This document shows positions 37,601-46,745 of a stretch of DNA of 64,000 nucleotides, piece by piece. A program made the translations under genes and the position numbers. How positions within the stretch are numbered: position 1 is the first letter of the stretch; each line of letters starts with the position of its first letter. Below the pieces are notes generated by a model. The model ran no database searches, had not been told where the DNA came from, and saw nothing but the letters and a program-made list of their open reading frames with translations. Source of the DNA: Halocaridina rubra (Eukaryota; Arthropoda; Malacostraca; Decapoda; Atyidae); contig JAXCGZ010007664.1 of NCBI GenBank assembly GCA_037179515.1, forward strand, positions 1-64,000. Reading direction: 5' to 3'.

Positions 37601-40600
37601 ATGTAATTCGACTGTAGGTTTTATAAGTGTTTTTATTAAGATAGTAAGATGGGGGGTTAGGTAAGTATTTTTAGTTAGGATAGTAAAAAAAAAAAGTTTC
37701 GTAATTTAATGTTGAAAAATGTAAAGTAGTTAAAATGGGTACTATAAAAGACAATACTAGTTATAAGCTAAATAACCATGAAATCATGAGTTCTCAGTGT
37801 GAAAGGGATTTGGGAGTTCTTGTGAGTAGTAGTCTTAAGCCAAGAGAGCAATGCACAGCAGTCAGAAATAAAGCAAACAGAATTTTAGGCCCCATTTAGA
37901 TTATGCTGTGCAATTCTGGTCACCCTATTATAGGATAGAAATTGAATCCTTGGAGAGAGTGCAGCGAAGAATGACCAAGATGATACACAATATCAGAAAT
38001 CTACCATGAGGACATTAAAATAGCTTCATCTACATTCTCTAGAGAGGCGAAGAGTTGGGGGGGGGATATGATTGAAGTGTATAAGTGGTTTAAAGGGATT
38101 AACAAGGGAGATATTAATAAAGTTTTAGAAATTCATGATCAAACCAGAACTCGTACTAATGGATTTAAGCTTGATAAATTTAGGTTCAGAAGGGAAATTG
38201 GTAAAAATTGGTTTGGTAATAGAGTAGCTGATGCATGGAACAGGCTTCCTAGTAGGATAGTAAATGCCAATACCTTAGACACCTTCAAATGTAGATTAGA
38301 TAGACATATGACAGAGGTAGGGTGGGTATGAATAGGTTAGTGCTTAGAAAAATCATAAAAAAGAAAAACAGAATAAATAAGTAGAGTAGAATAGAATAGG
38401 TTAGACATGCTGAAAATACAATTAAAAAATGGAGCTGCCTCGTGTGTGCCAGTAGGCATGTTGCAGTGTCCTCTATTCTTATGTTCTTATGACAGAGGTA
38501 GGGTGGGTATGAATAGGTTAGTTTTTATTAGAAAAATCATAAAAAGAAAAATAGAATAAATAAGTAGAGTAGAATAGAATAGGTTAGACATGCTGAAAAT
38601 ATCATTCAAATGGGTACTATAAAAGACAATACTAGTTATAAGCTAAATTACCATGAAATCATGAGTTCTCAGTGTGAAAGGGATTTGGGAGTTCTTGTGA
38701 GTAGTAGTCTTAAGCCAAGAGAGCAATGCACAGCAGTCAGAAATAAAGCAAACAGAATTTTAGGATTTATCTCAAGAAGCGTCAGCAATAGGACGGAAAA
38801 AGTTATTTTGCAGCTCTATCTTGCATTAGTTAGGCCCCATTTAGATTATGCTGTGCAATTCTGGTCACCCTATTATAGAATGGAAATTGAATCCTTGGAG
38901 AGAGTGCAACGAAGAATGACCAAGATGATACACAATATCAGAAATCTACCATATGAGGACAGATTAAAAAAACTTAATCTACATTCTCTAGAGAGGCGAA
39001 GAGTTAGGGGGGATATGATTGAAGTGTATAAATGGTTTAAAGGGATTAACAAGGGAGATATTAATAAAGTTTTAAAAATTCATGATCAAACCAGAACTCG
39101 TAATAATGGATTTAAGCTTGATAAATTTAGGTTCAGAAGGGAAATTGGTAAAAATTGGTTTGGTAATAGAGTAGCTGATGCATGGAACAAGCTTCCTAGT
39201 ATGATAGTAAATGCCAATACCTTAGACACCTTCAAATGTAGATTAGATAGACATATGACAGAGGTAGGGTGGTTATGAATAGGTTAGTGCTTATTAGAAA
39301 AATCATAAAAAGAAAAACAGAATAAATAAGTAGAGTAGAATAGAATAGGTTAGACATGCTGAAAATACAATTAAAAAATGGAGCTGCCTCGTGTGTGCCA
39401 GTAGGCATGTTGCAGTGTCCTCTATTCTTATGTTCTTATGTTCTTATATGGAGCTGCCTCGTGTGTGCCAGTAGGCATGTTGCAGTGTCCCCTATTCTTG
39501 TGTTCTTAATAGGTTAGACATGCTGAAAATATTCAAAAATGGAGCTGCCACGTGTGTGCCAGTAGGCATATTGCAGTGTCCCCTATTCTTATGTTCTTAA
39601 GATGAGACTCCAGTCTTTTGGTCCTCCCACTGAACAGTTTTCCTTGAACTATCAACAGTTGTGTACATTGCCCAAGTGATAGTGGTTTTTATAATATTAA
39701 AATGGGTGATAAAACACTTTTCATCACACAATGTTTATGTAGCAGTGTTGATATATGTGCTGTGACTTCAGTGACTTGCTTTCCCATTTGACAGTATTTA
39801 AATATGAGGAAAACAGGTAATATAAGCTGTTTGGTCAATCTTAAGAATTATATGTAGTATTTAAGAATAAAACGGTACATTCTCTATTGTACTTGAATCT
39901 GTTGCTTCAGTAAATAAATTTTATTATTTTTGCTTGTAAATGTTTATTTCGTGTGGTTACGTTGAATGCTGTTGACCAGTGGGAGCATATATTTTATTGT
40001 ATATAAGAAATATTTTAAAAATTCTGAATATGCTTATTTATATTTCTTTTAGGCAATCGTTATAGATGGGAAAGGACATCTGCACGGCCGTTTAGCGGCC
40101 ATTGTTGCAAAAAGTCTGCTCCTTGGCCAGCAAATTGTCGTAGTGAGATGTGAAGATATTGTTCTCTCCGGTTCCTTCTATAGGAACAAATTGAATTACT
40201 TGTCATTCCTGCGTAAGAGGTGTAATGTCAACCCCAAAAGAGGTCCATTCCATCACAGGTCTCCTTCCAAGATTTTTGCGAGAACTGTAAGAGGTGAGCT
40301 TTTATTTCCCCATTTTCTTTTTATGAAGGTTTCATTTCACGAAAGTTGCTAAAAGTGCATACTTTGAATGCACCGTCTGTTATAATGCGTATGGTATAGT
40401 AAAAGTTGAAAATCATTACAATCGTTTGCAAGATTAGTTCAGTTCAAGTCCGTTTTGCAAGCTATTACAAATTTAGTTAACTCATTACCAGATTTACAAA
40501 TTCAGGCAAGCAGTGGCATGTTTTCCGTTGTAGTAATTAGTGAGATTTAGTTGAACTCTATATTTAAAAGTTCAGTATAGAAGTATTCAAATTGCATCAT

Positions 40601-42070
40601 GAATTGTACCATATAGCAGAATGTATCCGTAAATATTCTCTCGCGCACACACATTCAGTTTGAAGCAGTTTAATGTATCATGGAAGTGCATAGTTTTTGA
40701 AACCTGATCTTATGCATTTTGTTTACCCCTTTAAACCAACAGTTCCAGTAAACTTTATTAGTGTGGCATTACATATTTTGATATTCCTTCCATTCGCTTA
40801 TTAAAACTAAATAAAAAGCAAAATATGCTTTGGTTTATTTGATTAGTTATAGGCAATCAATGTTTTCTAACGCCAGAGAGATATAAGTGCTTTCTTATGA
40901 GAAACGATGAGATTTGCGTTTTGGCAAGACTGCTGTATTATGGGTGTAATTGTGACAAACTTAAGGCAAATATATTTGACCCTGTCGTTTTAACATTTTG
41001 ATGTAGCATATGTTGTATTGAATTTTAACTGTTTTGTGTGCAGGAAAGAATAATCTTGGGGAGGAAAGGACTGGCAGCCAGTCTCTTCCAGTGATCATTT
41101 CTTGTGCAGAAAACTCTCCTTCTGTTGCAAGGGATGTGGGCATAATATTGCTAACTTTAATAATTATAATAAAGTACTTCAAATTGAATGTATAAATGTT
41201 GAAATCGAACCCTGGGTCATTGCATTCAAAAATTGGGTTAATTTTCTAACTGTTAGCATATACTGTACTGTATATTCCTTTTGATGAAAGTATTAAATGT
41301 TGAATTTATCGACAGTATTGTTTTAAATTTCCGTAGGAATGTTGCCTATTAAGACAACGCGTGGCAGAAAGGCCTTGAAAAATTTGAGGTCCTTCGAAGG
41401 TATCCCGAGACCTTACGATCACGTCAGTCGTCAAGTAGTGCCTGACGCCATGAGGATCAATAGATTAAAGCCTGGCCGCAAGGTACAATCCCTTCTCTTG
41501 ACTCGTGAATGACAATGCTCTACTTCTGTAATATTTTTGTTGTGCACATTTTTCAGTGATACTAAATTTATAGTGGAAGAATAAACTTTTTAACTTTTTT
41601 TTTATGTTGGTGCTTTGAAATGCTCCATGAATAAAAGCACATTTTTTTTTTCTTGATAACTAGTCAGTTCTTTCCCTTTAGTTCTGTATGTTGGGTATGG
41701 TTGCCCATGAAGTTGGCTGGAATTACCAGAAGGTTGTAGCTACTCTGGAAACACGCAGAAAGGTGAAGGCGCTCATCCATCGCAAGAAGAAGGCCAAACT
41801 CTCAGTAAGTACAGTATACAGCAGTAGTACATTTAGCTTTCTGTGAATTAAGAGTAGGTAATGATACCGAGTTAGCATCTTAATGAAAAATGAGTTAATG
41901 AAGTGTATTAAAATCAAAGCTCCTTTTGGTGTTCGAATCTGGATAGAATATTATATATATGATTTTTATCTTGCTTTCAGGAGTTGAAGAAAATTGCCAG
42001 CAAGAGAGTGGCCAAGGCTATTGAGCCTTATAATAAGGTCATTGTTAGCTATGGCCATAGCATTGAATAA
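31662..42070 (+). CDS. RpL13A: 60S ribosomal protein L13A (uL13), spliced, 206 aa
   Basis: Five coding exons: 31662-31682, 40053-40293, 41337-41482, 41682-41804 and 41981-42070. All have GT-AG borders and matching phases. uL13 is a structural protein of the large ribosomal subunit; in vertebrates it also acts in the GAIT translational-silencing complex. Diagnostic blocks are [57 protein letters not shown], and the end S-Y-G-H-S-I-E. The length matches the family (human 203 aa). Intron 1 is 8370 bp and nearly filled by LINE copies; the other introns are short (1043, 199 and 176 bp). Confidence 0.97.
31683..32220 (+). other. RpL13A intron 1, 5' part; nothing recognised
   Basis: Non-repetitive AT-rich intron sequence before the first LINE copy. 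No C/D or H/ACA snoRNA was convincing here. Confidence 0.5.
32221..34778 (+). mobile_element. Family B LINE copy 1 (CR1/L2-like, largest copy)
   Basis: 5'-truncated inside the endonuclease and running to the 3' end GTGCCAGTAGGCATGTTGC with a (TATGTTCT)-type tail at 34759-34774. It lies in the sense orientation in RpL13A intron 1. Confidence 0.93.
32232..34610 (+). CDS. Family B LINE endonuclease C-terminus and reverse transcriptase (792 codons)
   Basis: It begins in the last part of an APE-type endonuclease (L-D-L-V-L-S-N and the catalytic S-D-H in G-N-S-D-H-D-S). A basic linker follows, then [49 protein letters not shown] and F-A-D-D-T-K. It ends with the long CR1/L2-type C-terminus ([19 protein letters not shown]). 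The frame has no stop, suggesting a young copy. The N-terminal endonuclease and ORF1 are lost, so it is not autonomous. A run of about 45 residues (from about 32450 to 32600) looks foreign to the linker. The first Met is only where the frame opens. Confidence 0.92.
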   Translation: MNTLDLVLSNRENMVTNLEVGEKLGNSDHDSIRFNIIFKETIKENKNIVPNFRAGDFEGLKTKLSNEVWEGISGVQMWVVNPAGQVAGSGLPRNLGTTCQGLSQDKINTLNSLTGNNSSPSVNINLDEEYNNFVMTLKNSQRDYIPMKHCRSRKNDPKWMNNRIKNLIGIKRGIYRKLKRGEEQVRQQYIQLNREVKKIVRESKRKYVVRIAGEAKENPKGFYQHYQTKFKEKVGPIVVANGHITDDDKVMCTCLNDYFLSVFTNENLENIPEVESIYRDSPDNILSSINITREEVIKEIDKLKAHKSPGPDGIYARILKECKEELSCPLTALFNNSIKLGSVPMEWKLADVVPIFKKGERVKKNNYRPVSLTSTVGKILESIIANKIRAHLELHRLIKLSQHGFLKGFSCLTNLLSFYSEVYEAVDCGKEYDTIYLDFSKAFDRVPHKRLVKKLEAHGIGGAVLRWIKQWLKDRKQRVCINGEKSEWGSVTSGVPQGSVLGPLLFIVYLNDLDSDISSNLSKFADDTKIGRTINGKEDIHALQEDLNRLSEWSDKWQMEFNVEKCKVVKMGTIKDNTSYKLNNHEIMSSQCERDLGVLVSSSLKPREQCTAVRNKANRILGFISRSVSNRTEKVILQLYLALVRPHLDYAVQFWSPYYRMEIESLERVQRRMTKMIHNIRNLPYEDRLKKLNLHSLERRRVRGDMIEVYKWFKGINKGDINKVLKIHDQTRTRNNGFKLDKFRFRREIGKNWFGNRVADAWNKLPSRIVNANTLDTFKCRLDRHMTEVGWV
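34779..34850 (+). repeat. Short family C 3'-tail fragment
   Basis: Starts TCGTGCCCAGGCCTGATGAG, contains a T-run and ends CCTGTCCTGGTGTCAATCAT plus A-run. It is inserted exactly at the end of the family B tail. Confidence 0.7.
34851..35053. other. Spacer between inverted family B copies
   Basis: AT-rich sequence forming, with the preceding tail fragment, the loop of the inverted LINE pair; nothing recognised. Confidence 0.5.
35054..36571 (-). pseudogene. Family B LINE copy 2, inverted, 5' truncated
   Basis: Starts at its tail (AACATAAG repeats) and runs on the minus strand through an uninterrupted 448-codon frame (36572-35226) from [10 protein letters not shown] to the C-terminus. It differs from copy 1 at only a few residues (for example V/I in D-R-V-P-H). 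It forms a 1.5-kb-arm inverted repeat with 33262-34772. Confidence 0.93.
36572..36869 (+). other. Unassigned RpL13A intron 1 sequence
   Basis: About 300 bp between LINE copies; AT-rich, nothing recognised. Confidence 0.5.
36870..38494 (+). pseudogene. Family B LINE copy 3, degenerate
   Basis: It begins at the RT domain (frame 36902-37213 with A-H-K-S-P-G-P-D-G and [10 protein letters not shown]), then frameshifts. Between about 37540 and 37700 the catalytic F-A-D-D region is replaced by unrelated sequence. Homology resumes at the thumb (V-E-K-C-K-V-V-K) and the C-terminal frame 38068-38331, and the copy ends in the TTATGTTCTTATG tail. It is older than copies 1 and 2. Confidence 0.85.
38491..38605 (+). 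repeat. Family B LINE 3' fragment
   Basis: Starts GACAGAGGTAGGGTGGGTAT, the last codons and 3' UTR, and ends inside GCTGAAAATATCATTCAA where the next copy begins. It starts immediately at the tail of copy 3. Confidence 0.8.
38606..39450 (+). pseudogene. Family B LINE copy 4 (C-terminal third)
   Basis: 222-codon frame (38610-39278) from M-G-T-I-K-D-N-T to the C-terminus, nearly identical to copy 1, ending in TTATGTTCTTATGTTCTTAT. 5' truncated after the catalytic region. Confidence 0.9.
39448..39600 (+). repeat. Two further family B 3'-end fragments in tandem
   Basis: GGAGCTGCCTCGTGTGTGCC to TTGTGTTCTTA (39450-39508), then a second fragment from AATAGGTTAGACATGCTG to TTATGTTCTTAAG (39509-39600). 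Each begins where the previous tail ends. Confidence 0.8.
39601..40052 (+). other. RpL13A intron 1, 3' end
   Basis: Non-repetitive AT-rich intron sequence leading to the exon 2 acceptor; nothing recognised. Confidence 0.5.
40053..40293 (+). CDS. RpL13A: RpL13A exon 2
   Basis: Acceptor TTTTAG, donor GTGAGC; 80 codons plus one base, from A-I-V-I-D-G-K-G to R-T-V-R, with a Gly codon split to exon 3. It covers the core of the uL13 fold. Confidence 0.97.
40294..41336 (+). other. RpL13A intron 2; no snoRNA identified
   Basis: About 1.0 kb. Vertebrate RPL13A introns host C/D snoRNAs (U32-U35), so I looked for a C box near a D box with a terminal stem. An ACGATGA-like motif at about 40905 lacks a convincing D box and stem. 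No call. Confidence 0.4.
41337..41482 (+). CDS. RpL13A: RpL13A exon 3
   Basis: 146 bp, acceptor CCGTAG, donor GTACAA. It encodes M-L-P-I-K-T-T-R-G through L-K-P-G-R-K, ending in phase 0. Confidence 0.97.
41682..41804 (+). CDS. RpL13A: RpL13A exon 4
   Basis: 123 bp, acceptor CCTTTAG, donor GTAAGT. It encodes [16 protein letters not shown] and a basic helix. Confidence 0.97.
41981..42070 (+). CDS. RpL13A: RpL13A exon 5 with stop
   Basis: 90 bp, acceptor TTTCAG. It encodes E-L-K-K-I-A-S-K-R to Y-G-H-S-I-E and TAA. Confidence 0.97.
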   Translation, partial: ELKKIASKRVAKAIEPYNKVIVSYGHSIE

Positions 42071-42074
42071 TAAA
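42069..42074 (+). terminator. Polyadenylation signal overlapping the RpL13A stop codon
   Basis: AATAAA starts at the second base of the TAA stop codon (42068-42070). If used, the 3' UTR would be only about 15-25 nt. Other AATAAA motifs lie further downstream (for example around 42256), so use is not certain. Confidence 0.55.
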
Positions 42075-43126
42075 AATAATGTCATGATAAAGGCTTTTTA
42101 TATTCCAAATATTGTTGGATTTGTAGTAGGAAGCAGTATTATGTTTTCCTTTTCATCACTTAATGCCTGTAAGAAAGTATGAGAAATATATGCCTTAAGT
42201 GTGCGTGAGGAGAGCTGCTAATTACTTTTAATATTCACATACCACTTTCAAAGAATAAAAAAATTCCCACACTGGCAATGCTCTTTTCTGACTTGACTAT
42301 ACAGCATGATATACTTTGCATTATCATTTTACCGTCAGTTGATTGCCATTCAGCTACCACTGCTTTTGAAGGCAGTTTCAGGAATTTTCCATATTGACCA
42401 TTTAATTCTTCACAGATCTTGCTGGAGCTATAACTATGCAGTAGATGATATTGATAAAATTTGTAATTTCTTAAAAGATTTCCAATCTTTAAAGTCTTTC
42501 ATTGGCACAGTCCTGGTTACATCTTAAAGAGTACCTTTTTTTAAATTCCGTTCAGTAACAAAATAAAAAGGAGACATTAAAGATTCTGAAAATGTCTTTC
42601 CTTTGAATAACTTTTCTGATTAATGCTGGTTGAGAGTATATAAACTAGTAATCGAGTTATTAATATCCATTAACTTTTAGCAGTTATACGACTGGGGTTA
42701 TTAAGCTAGATATTGAATGTTTAAATTTCCTCTTATTTGATCTTGTATGGCTGTTAAGCATTTTTATTTTTTTAGGAGTTTTGGTACACAATGGTATTCC
42801 CCTTGTGAAAACAGTTCAAATATGTATGGTGATGCTCTCCTGTAATATGTTGAAAGGTGCATGGTCGTGAATTTTGTTTTATAAGGTTGTATGGTTTGGT
42901 TATTAGTTTAAGGGTAGGCAGGTACAGAGTGCAGAGGATCGCGACTCGGTGAATGGGATTGCATACCACGTGGCTTGGCGGGGCCATCGCAGCTGGCATG
43001 GTACTAGTGGCTTTGCTGAACGTTGATGACTAAGAATGCTGGTGGAAACTGCAACTCTGATGGCTGTGGAAACCACCATTAACAGCACTAAGGTAGCTTT
43101 TATTAATTTTTATGTAACTATCTTCC
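42075..43126. other. RpL13A downstream region; no protein gene
   Basis: AT-rich up to 42.9 kb, then a GC-richer island (42910-43095) with local inverted repeats such as GGTGG/CCACC followed by ATTAACAGCA. Function unknown. Confidence 0.4.
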
Positions 43127-43300
43127 TGCACAAACTGTGTCCTACTATAGGATGATGTAATTGCCTTGTGGTAGTTGGTCGTCCAAAGATAGTTTGGATA
43201 GTGCAAGGGAAGGAGACTAAAATGTCGTCCCTCAGGAGCTCCTCCGGGACCTCTTTCCTAATGTCCAATTGGGGTTGAGCTAAGGAGAGAAGATACAGTT
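43127..43300 (+). ncRNA. H/ACA snoRNA-like element, copy 1
   Basis: 174 nt. The 5' part closes with TGCAC/GTGCA and AAACT/AGTTT pairings. An H-box-like AGACTA (ANANNA, 43214-43219) follows. The 3' part contains the hairpins GTCCC/GGGAC enclosing AGGAG/CTCCT, and CTTTCCT/AGGAGAG. An ACA at 43295-43297 lies three bases before the end of similarity with copy 2. The same order and length occur in copy 2, with stems kept by wobble changes. It is long for an H/ACA RNA and the two pseudouridylation pockets are not clear, so a duplicated repeat of another kind is possible. Confidence 0.35.
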
Positions 43301-43643
43301 ATTAGGTGTACTTTACTGGAAATTTGTTTCATATATTTTTAAAACTATCATGTAAACTTTTATCTCCTTTTAGATATGGTTTAACTTGCATTCTGCTGTG
43401 TGTATATTAAATTCACTATTATTTCATATATTTGTATGCCCTTCATGCATCCAGTTGTACATTGGTCTCAATTTTTTTTAAATGGAACTCCCATTGACAA
43501 AGATTTCCCTTTGTTACAGCTAGAAGAGTACGCTGCCTATAGCTTGTATGCCCCATGCCAAAAACTACATCTGTCCACGACCAAACTAAAACCATTACCA
43601 TCATGGGAACATCGGTAGCTGAGGATGTAATTATATGAACAGG

Positions 43644-43645
<2 letters not shown>
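43301..43645. other. Spacer between the duplicated elements
   Basis: AT-rich. It contains a 72-codon plus-strand frame (43400-43618) with no recognisable similarity. Confidence 0.4.

Positions 43646-43724
<79 letters not shown>
43646..43724. repeat. (TA)n microsatellite, about 79 bp
   Basis: Pure TA tract between the two H/ACA-like copies. Confidence 0.97.
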
Positions 43725-43727
<3 letters not shown>

Positions 43728-43912
43728 CATGTGTAGCATTCTTTCTTATCCTCTCGCATTATTAGATATTGTTCTCACGTTTTATATACTCACTTCATGA
43801 AACCACAAGTAAAATTTATTACGCCTACATTTGATGATTTTGTAAGAGGATATTACTCTCACTTGATTAGAATGATTCTATATAATTTTCATGTTTCCCT
43901 GATTTCCCTTCA

Positions 43913-44087
43913 TGCACGAACTGTGTCCTGCTATAGAGTTGCTCAATTTCCTTATGGTGGTTGAAGCTGTTCAAGGATAGTTTGGATTGTGCGAGTGAAG
44001 GAGACTAACGGTCGTCTCTCGGGCGCTCCTCCAGGACCTCTTTCCTAATGTTCAATTGGGGTTGAGCCAGTGAGAGAAGATACAGTT
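43913..44087 (+). ncRNA. H/ACA snoRNA-like element, copy 2
   Basis: 175 nt, clearly homologous to 43127-43300. TGCAC/GTGCG and GAACT/AGTTT stems are kept by G-U pairs, AGACTA is at 44002-44007, and ACA at 44082-44084 is followed by GTT. Conserved blocks include GAAGGAGACTAA, CTCTTTCCTAATGT, CAATTGGGGTTGAGC and GAGAAGATACAGTTA, while the loop of the 5' half differs strongly. That pattern suits a structured RNA better than a neutral repeat. Confidence 0.35.
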
Positions 44088-44587
44088 AAAGCTCTCATAT
44101 CTTCATACTTGGAATTATTTTCTCAATTATCCTTTCTTCCAATTACCTAAAGTGTTGTAAAACTTGAAGGATAATAATACGCTGTCTTATTGACGTTTGG
44201 AGGATTATTAGTAGGATTAATTTTGAGTAGTTGGGTTAAATTGTATTTTACACTTGCTACTATTGTTCATCCAGTTATGCTTGTGAAGTATAAAAACTAT
44301 TGTATTAGAATTGATTTTATTTAATTAACTTTGGCACTGTATAATGTTTTTGATGTGAAACTGCCAATGATTCCAGTGTTAAGAAGTGAGCTCATATAAT
44401 GCTTATTTGAATTCGTGAATTGTATAGCAAAGTGGTTGGAAGTTTTTGAATTGTAACTTTATCAATCACAGACAAACCGTATTTTCAGTGAATGGAGAAG
44501 AGAGCAAGTGTTGTATGTATACCTTTGTCTTTCCCATATATCTGTTAGTGTAACTAACAGATATATTGTGTAATTCATGTTTGTACA
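44088..44587. other. Intergenic, nothing recognised
   Basis: AT-rich sequence without coding frames or element ends. Confidence 0.5.
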
Positions 44588-44770
44588 GACACCCCTCAAC
44601 TTATGAACGAGTTAGGTTCCAGAAGTCTGTTCATAAGTAGAATTGTTCGTAAGCTGTGCTTAGGTAAAAAATAAGTATTGCACAGCAATTAGGCTAAAGA
44701 CACTTAACTATTACATAAAATATAAAGTATACAGTATTAATAAATTCTAATACCGTAATAATCATGCAAT
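44588..44770. repeat. MITE-like repeat, truncated copy
   Basis: Starts CCCCTCAACTTATGAACGAG and follows the same order as 50908-51195 (GTTCGTAAG, TTAGGCTAAAGACACTTA, AAGTATACAGTATTAAT). The right terminal repeat is not present. Confidence 0.6.
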
Positions 44771-46360
44771 GAAGGTTTTTATAGTACTTACTGTGACTAG
44801 AGGATGGGAACTTTGGTATGTGAATTCCTTTAAATATTAAGTAATGAATATTTCTCACTTAATTGAAGAGGCTTTACATTGGCTTTGATATTATGGAGGT
44901 TAGTACGGTTATAATTATGTATACTTCAGAAAGTTTTCATAGAAATTTTTAAATAATTGGAGGCATAGACATTTCTTGGTTTTGCTACTTTGACAATTAC
45001 CCTTCTAAGAATAATATTTATACACCTTCAATAGAGACTCCAGTGAATACCTGCAGAGTAAGACCGGCTTGTTACTTAAAGAGAAGGCCCTCTATGTTTA
45101 TACTGAAGTACTTTCAAAGTTCTTCATTTTTGCAATAAACTGTGTAGAAGCAAGGCTGTTGTCTTAAAATGTATACTGCTACGTCCTGGATGGCTTGGCT
45201 TTCATTTTTTCTATATATACAGTAAATGGACATTTTTGAAGGAAGAGCTTCATAATCTTTTCAGTGTGGATTGCATTCCATTCTTAGAATTTGCAAAAAA
45301 AAAAAAAAAAAAAAAAATTCGGTAATCATGGTGAGGAGAACATTAGTGTGTACATAATCGGATTTTTATATTAAGTTTTTGTGAGTAGGAAGATACAATA
45401 TTTCATTTTCATATTTACAGGAAAAATAAAGTGGTAATTCTTAGCTGTTCAAAAGTAAAATAAAATTGCATTTTACACGAGCATAATTTCAGGGGGCTTG
45501 TAGGAGTGAAACCAGGAATATTGCAAATAAACCCTCAAAGTGAGCACTGCAGAACAGGTAATTAACTAATGGAATAGGAACAGGGAAGGATCATGCAGAT
45601 ATCTCTGAATGTGTTCTTTCCACAAATAAACTTGGGGAATAGGTGTGGTTGTGTTACTTAGGATGAACTTCTTTCTCACAATCATTCTGGTTATTGTTAC
45701 CGATTCAAATTATTTATCCATATTAGGATGAAACATCTTCCCACCAATCAATATTATGATTGTATTTGATTACATTTTGTATCACCATCTGAGGTATGAT
45801 TTTTCTTCTAAAGCTTAAACATATGAAAATATGAGCATTAATTTTTTCTTTTTCATTTGTTTAGGTTGAAAAATGGAGAGCCAGAATTAAAAAAAAAAAA
45901 AAAAAAAAAACGAATACTAAGTTGATCAGTCATTCTTAGTTGACAATGAGAATTGGCCATTCATCCATTATATTCATGAAATTACTGACTATTTGATGCA
46001 AGTAGTGGATTCAATTTGGAATGCGATCTTGGAAGACTTGAATATGGTATGTATAGTATGTGTACTGTTCTGTGAAAGGCAGTTTTCATATTTCCTCTTG
46101 TTGCAAAGTGGTTTCCTGTGTTGCATATGCTGAGCTATAATGTAAATAATGTAGTTATTTCCAGGTTTATAATATGATGAAATTTAACCCACCAAAACAT
46201 ATTATGACATTCTTGATTACAAATGTATCACCATCTGAGGACTAATATAGGTATACAGTCACCTCTTACTAAAGGACCAGAATAATTTTGTGTATTGATA
46301 TTATAGGATAAAGATGTCATGGAGGTTGCTGTACAAAGTTAATGCTGTATTAAATTGCTA
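44771..46360. other. Intergenic, nothing recognised
   Basis: AT-rich with two poly-A runs (about 45295-45317 and 45890-45910). No coding frame or RNA gene identified. Confidence 0.5.
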
Positions 46361-46364
46361 CCGC

Positions 46365-46745
46365 TGATTTCAAGGCAGTTGGTAGGCTGGAACAGCCATC
46401 TCCAAAGACGCGATGGTTACCTTTATGCATTACAAGAGGCAAGTTACGGTTTTGTTTTTATATATCTTTCTAATAAGATCTCTGATGACAAACCCTTTTG
46501 CTAAGGTTGGTCCTGCTGTTTTGAGGTTCAGATATCCATGCAATGCAAGCTCACTCATAAGGGTCAGGCACTGGTGTTTTATTCCAGTGCCACCCATGGG
46601 AAGGTCTGAGAGAAGAGACTGCAAAATGCTCTAGCAGGGCAACTTCCGAGAGGAAGGGCGGATTAACAGAAATCCTTCCTGTGAGGGCCTGGCTGGGTTA
46701 TAAGTCGAGGACTCTTGCTTGATGACAAGCAAGAGGAGACAGTAT
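46365..46745 (+). ncRNA. Cluster of strong hairpins (possible structured ncRNA)
   Basis: A GC-richer island in AT-rich DNA. Perfect hairpins are GGCACTGG/CCAGTGCC (46567-46591), CTTCC-GAGA-GGAAG with a GNRA loop (46643-46656), and CTCTTGCTTG-ATGA-CAAGCAAGAG (46712-46735). ACA trinucleotides follow the hairpins at about 46670 and 46740, and an ANANNA-type ACAGAA lies between. An H/ACA-type RNA is possible, but I cannot define its ends. The small open frames on both strands show no similarity to known proteins. Confidence 0.25.

Noticed and set aside
40294..41980. C/D box snoRNAs in RpL13A introns, as in vertebrates
   Set aside because: No intron shows a C box, D box and closing stem at proper distance; only isolated C-box-like motifs.
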